From Lithospermum erythrorhizon (lineage: Eukaryota > Streptophyta > Magnoliopsida > Boraginales > Boraginaceae): a DNA stretch of 64,000 bases. Below, one piece after another: positions 59,240-64,000 of the stretch; positions within the stretch are counted from its first letter, which is position 1, and the number at the start of each line of letters is the position of its first letter. The stretch covers positions 33,042 to 97,041 of the forward strand of contig JADFUC010000539.1 of the NCBI GenBank assembly GCA_019722365.1, in the 5' to 3' direction. Position numbers and translations under genes: made by a program. The notes below the pieces were generated by a model. The model saw nothing but the letters and a program-made list of their open reading frames with translations. It was not told where the DNA came from and made no database searches.

Positions 59240-60030
59240 CTTTGTGTCTTGGCTTGTTTCCACTTGAATGAATATGCGTTAATTATGATTATAAGCTTCG
59301 TATGTATATAGTATATGTAACATCGTATAAGAGATTCTATGAGTTGTGGTACATTATTCATTGTGGCTGGTTGATGTATAAGCATATGTTATTTATAAGT
59401 ATGAATATATATGTAGGGATGAAATACATGTATTTGTATTCAACTAGAAGCTTAATAGTGACTCAAATTCTCTATGGTAGGCGTTTTATGCCTGGTTACA
59501 GAGGTTGATCGTTGAGGTTGTTGAGAAAGCTGCATTGATAGAATTGAAGATCGTAGATGAGAGGCGGTGGTGGCATAAATTCCTCGCCAGTCATTTCCTC
59601 TTTTGTTGTCGGTTGTATATTGTTAGACTTGGGTATTGTATTTCATTAGAGGGAATTAAGTTTGTCGTACTTTCCACATATTTGTATTTTGGATTCTTGT
59701 GTATCTTTGGAGTTGTATAATTAAGGTGAATTTGTATTATGTCGTTCGTTGTTTTTATTGTATATATTTGTTGGATTTCACACACGATGGACAAAAGTGT
59801 ATTTTATTATTATTAATGTCAAATGGAAATATTTTATCTTTATTTATCCATCGATCGGTGACTCGTTATGCAGGTTGTTGATGACACTTAAAGCTTGGCC
59901 AGAGGTCGTTCTGATGTGCTTTACTGTGTAAGCGTCTTCCGTAACAGGAGGATTATAAAAGACTTAAGTTATGTATACTACAAGTATAGTTGTGAGATCT
60001 TGTACACAAGATGGAATTAAACCCAAGGAT
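59240..60030. other. Non-coding stretch, probably LTR-like
   Basis: Small open frames (59302-59931) have no recognisable similarity. The phrase GTTGTATATTGTT at about 59610 also occurs in the left LTR segment at about 51137-51149. This is weak support for an LTR of the same family. Confidence 0.3.
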
Positions 60031-60109
60031 GTAGCAGTTTAGATTTCAGGCATCTTGGAGAGGCGGTGGTGGTTGTTGGCCAACTTTGAGTACTAGGTGA
60101 TTTTCGAGG

Positions 60110-60700
60110 CATCTTGAGTTTTACATATATCTGTGCATATCTTGATTACTCATCGTACATATCTGATTTATAATATATCTGATGTATTGAATGTATTTAT
60201 AATCCCAATTGTCACGTACATATCTTGATTATATCTTGATATTTCGACCCGGAATATATTGAATATATTGAATGTTACATATTTAGGCCGAGGATATAAT
60301 ACGATTATATATTCAAACTATATGAATTGAAATATTCTATCTACGATTATGGAATAGAGTATATATTCAAAGCTATTTGAATATATATCTGATTATATTT
60401 TGGTTGTGATTAAGTATGCGATTACATCTTAAGATATTCAATATATTCAATTTAATCGTACATATACGATTCGTCTCTGATTAAATATTCAATATAATCG
60501 TACATATCTTGATTATATATCTTTGATTGAATGTCTTTAAGATGTAATCGGTATATGTATGGTTTATCGGTATGTTTCATAGTTCAAATTGAATGTCTTT
60601 AAGATATGTCAGTATATTCAATATATGTAAATTTACATGGAATCGGTATACTATTAGGTTTATAATATTAGATTTTAGCCAATCTGTTATTAGACATTAA
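60110..60700. repeat. AT-rich palindromic repeat block 2, inverted relative to block 1
   Basis: Read in reverse complement, the segment at about 60310-60590 follows the same order as 56291-56575: CGATTATGGAAT, then TATATTCAAA with TTTGAATATAT, then GATTATATTTTGGTTG, then GATTAAGTATG, then ATTCAATATATTCAATTTAAT. Together with block 1 it forms inverted arms around a roughly 3.4-kb interior. Confidence 0.7.
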
Positions 60701-61290
60701 ATATCAGGGAGTATATGTTGGCGTTGATTGATGAGAACACCGTTCTGACATAATCAAATGAGATTTGATCGATCGCGTCGACATATTGCCGGGTTTAGCG
60801 AGGTCGGGTCGAGTCAATAGTCGACTCAATTAAGCGAGTTCACTTGGATATAGTCAAGGAGTCAACTCGTTGATTAACATCATAATGTCAAAAACATCGG
60901 TTTGAGAGAAAACTTGATATATTCGTATGCACGATCTAAATATCGATTATATGTTGATTATATCTTATTAGATTTCAGGCGTCTTGGAAGCGTGGTGATT
61001 TGTTGGCCAACCTCGGTACTGAGCGTATTTATTGTTGGCGACCTCGTCTGGAACATTAAATATACGTTATATGTTGGCGTTGATTGATGATGTCATCCGC
61101 GGCACGGCATGTTGGAATGGCGGCGTTGTAACGTTATCAAGTAAGTCTGATCAGGTCCGGCGTCGAAATATGGTCGGGTTAGTAGGTGGTCAGTCGACGT
61201 CGACTCCGTCAGCAGTTCACTCGGATCGTTCAAGGTGCTTCGATTGATTAACGTCGCGCTAACATCATCCAAAACATCGGTTTGAGCAAT
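60685..61290 (+). repeat. Two direct copies of a unit of about 245 bp
   Basis: Copy 1 (60685-60930) and copy 2 (61049-61290) share CATTAAATAT, TATATGTTGGCGTTGATTGA, a GGTCGGGT region, a GTCGACT region, a GATTAACxTC region and AACATCGGTTTGAG, in the same order, about 360 bp apart. The preceding phrase AGATTTCAGGC-TCTTGGA with TTGTTGGCCAAC also occurs twice (60038-60100 and 60970-61012). The unit is richer in CpG than its surroundings. Confidence 0.75.
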
Positions 61291-61439
61291 ATGTATTAAG
61301 CATGCTATGCTGATCACAAGCTTGTAGGCGACGTGCATCTGCATGTTAGACCTTTACAATTAGAATAATGCAATGATTTGACAGTTAATTGGATTTTTCT
61401 TTGAATTTCTTTGTGAAGCATCTTGATAAAATTGCGGTA

Positions 61440-62480
61440 CTTATGGTATGAATGTTGTAATTGAATATATATTTCAATATATAATCGTATATTGAATCTG
61501 ATAACATTGATGTATTATCTTTCTTGAAATATTCAAAGTATATTGCCAAAATATTTGGATATGTATATTGAATATATTACTCTGATTATGGAATCAGTAT
61601 ATATTGAATATATATTCCAAGCAGTTTGAATATATGATTCCATAATAATTACATATATTGATATATGATTCGTCTTAAAGACATTCAATTTGAACTATGA
61701 ACCATCTTGATAAACCGTGCATGTACTAATTACATCTTAAAGACATTCAATCGGTATATAATCGGTATATCTGATTATATTGAATATGTCGATAGATGTA
61801 ATCGGTATATGCGATTAAATTGAATATATTGAATGTCTTTTAGATGTAATGGTATACCCAATACATGACAAAATATAATCGTATATATATTCAAACGGTT
61901 TGAATATATCACCGATTCCATAATCATACATATCTAACGGATATAGTTAGAATATATAATCATTATTATATCTGGTGAAATATGTATTGATTGATATATT
62001 GATATATCTGAGTGAAATATCGATTATATAATGTCAGTATATATGCGATTTCGACAGTTATAAAGACATTCAATATGTCATTACATATACGGTTTGAAAT
62101 ATCCTAAGACATTTCCAATTTTACCTAAATCATTATTATAAATCATATTCAATATATTCAATATATGCAATTGAAATATTAGTATATAATCGGTATAATA
62201 CGATTATAAATCATATTCAATATAATCGTACATATCAATTCACATCTTAAAGACATTCCAATTTGATTGCAAAGTCTCCTCATTGATATGGCATAACGGT
62301 ATAATATATTCAATATATGGAATTAATTGTAATATTCAAAATATATTCAATAATTATTAGTTGCATAAGCGATTCTCGACCAAATATTGAATAGTTATTG
62401 AAATATTAATATATGTTATGTTCGAATATTTATTGAATATATGAATAATAACTTAAAATATGTTGCATTTTTTAACTATG
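61440..62480. repeat. AT-rich palindromic repeat block 3
   Basis: It has the same phrase set and orientation as block 1. Its 61735-62000 part matches 56291-56575, including GATTATATTGAATAT, CGATAGATGTAAT, GCGATTAAATTGAATATATT and the TTCAAACxGTTTGAATATAT palindrome. Internal sub-repeats extend it to about 62480. Confidence 0.75.
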
Positions 62481-64000
62481 AAACTTATCTTGATAAGCGA
62501 CAATGTCGGGTGAGAACCATCGACCATGATTCTCAAGGCTGAGATCGACCTTGTATGCTCGGATGGACAAATCACATAATATATTAGTATCTGTTATCTT
62601 GCTTTATTTCTATAAAATATGCCGTTATGATCCCAAAGGCGGGCGTTGACATAGTCAAAGCGCATAACTCATATAATATAGAGGTTATATATAGGTCTAA
62701 GAATCGCTAAACTGACCAGGTTCTAAACCAAAATTCATAGGACATAGATATGCCTCTTACATGTTTTGCGGCGGTCAAGTGACTCCTCGAGTTATACAAG
62801 CGTGACCCATAACATTGATTACACTTGACTCATGATCCTAGAAAATCGATCAATCAATTACTATATTTGGTCATCAAATGCTAGTTCCCAAAACCATCAA
62901 CATCCCAACCGGAAAAAGAGAAATGGGCTATCTTCGTCTACAGACTTGAAGAGGTTCTCTTGTCAACATCACGGAGTTGCCCTCTCTAGAAGCTGCCAGT
63001 TGCCATGGGATTTAATGCGCATTCATATAATGCTTAGTGCTAATCATATTGTAACACAAGAACTAGCTTGTTCAATCAATTACTTAACTTATTTGAAGGT
63101 ATGTATTTAGCTCCCAATGAACTTGCATCGTCGATTCTTGGCTCTCGTGAAATCAAATTTTGGAATTAATCATAGAAGAATATATCAGCTGCAGATGTTT
63201 GCTTTCATGTCCTACGTGGATCCTTAAGCTTGCATGAATCTCTTAGATTTCTTTAGGACATGCAAAGCCGGAAGGCAATTATTACAATCTGACCTTAACG
63301 AGCTATTTCGTGTTTTATATCCATCTGCTCAGTCTCGATCGAGAATTAGCGACTAGCTAGATTATCTAATATAGTTCATATCTGATTGTAGCCAAAATGG
63401 GTTTTAAGCCTTTTACCATAACTTTTCCTTGAAGCGTGGACATTTATATGTGGATCCAATTTCTTCTTAAATACCCACATACAGCACCGGTGGTGAACCA
63501 CATTGGTTAAATTGTAACAAGGAAAAACCTCGTTTTGGTATATATAAAGACCATCTCGAGATTTTATGGCGGTTAGCCATTTCTAGAAATTATTATCAGG
63601 CTGAGGTTTACAACAAAACTAAGGTGTGTTAAAATACATCGTCTTATTAAATGTATTCTTTAACCAACATTTACCAACAGTAAAATTGATTGGTAATGTT
63701 GTAATCTGATTGGCTTCTTTAGTTTTACTCTGCAGGTATACGGACTAAACTCCGTTCATGAATCCTTGGCTATGATGTTCACATTGGGACAAGCGCCATG
63801 ATACTATTCTCACATTCGGTTCGGTGAAGACCAACAGTGATCGATTCCTTGTAACTATAGTTATCTTTATTCTCTTAAAGTTACTACTAAGCGTATTCGA
63901 ATCCGCGTGAATGCGGTAGTGCATCATAGTTGGTCAAGTGTTTACTAGTCACGTCAAGCTGTCCTTGAAAGCGAGATGTTAGCATGAAGAAGCAATGCGT
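62480..64000. other. Unassigned sequence at the right edge
   Basis: No recognised coding domain on either strand; the frames at 62832-63110 and 63745-63927 show no similarity that could be recognised. A TATA-like GGTATATATAAAGACC at about 63537-63552 could be a promoter but has no supported gene downstream within the window. Confidence 0.35.

Noticed and set aside
59028..59271. Repetitive plus-strand frames rich in W, G and I
   Set aside because: Produced by the 30/31-bp minisatellite, which rotates the reading frame.

Overview
This window reads as nuclear DNA of a flowering plant, most likely a eudicot. It is AT-rich and full of plant-type transposon debris (Ty3/gypsy, Ty1/copia, LINE, CACTA, Mutator, Stowaway). 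It carries one convincing intact host gene with a spliced coding region. No prokaryotic or organellar features, rRNA, convincing tRNA or CRISPR array were seen, and no undescribed multi-gene system could be supported.

The host gene is a plus-strand type I pectin methylesterase (27179-43519). It encodes a secreted pre-pro-enzyme of 535 residues. Exon 1 gives a signal segment, a PMEI-like pro-region, two basic processing motifs and the start of the catalytic domain. Exon 2 gives the rest of the domain, with all five catalytic residues at the spacing known from carrot PME. The exons are separated by a 14.7-kb phase-1 intron containing two antisense LINE remnants (about 28433-29940 and 35170-41690), a complete Stowaway MITE (31968-32136), an inverted-repeat element and a 240-bp tandem repeat. 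The expected splice acceptor is TG rather than AG, and the last six intron bases copy the last six bases of exon 1. This is the most interesting single observation.

Left flank (1-26990): an LTR-like segment; a Stowaway MITE; a CACTA transposase remnant (minus, about 2600-3840); a degraded Ty3/gypsy element (minus, about 5870-10330); a LINE ORF1 remnant (minus, 11938-12493); a Mutator transposase tail (plus, 12613-13100); a Ty1/copia LTR and gag without pol (minus, about 15600-19873); and a Tat-type Ty3/gypsy element (plus, from 19875), with an out-of-place integrase fragment after its second LTR. A gene-free AT-rich stretch then leads to the PME promoter.

Right flank (43520-64000): an 81-bp tandem array with hairpin-forming motifs (about 44150-44650); a CACTA element with one recognisable terminus (46292-50645, transposase on minus); a Tekay/Del-like Ty3/gypsy element (plus, 51277 to about 55400); and a long AT-rich region with direct and inverted repeat blocks (56080-62480). 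Almost every transposon reading frame is broken by many indels and stops, while the PME exons are intact. This suggests old elements rather than generally poor sequence.
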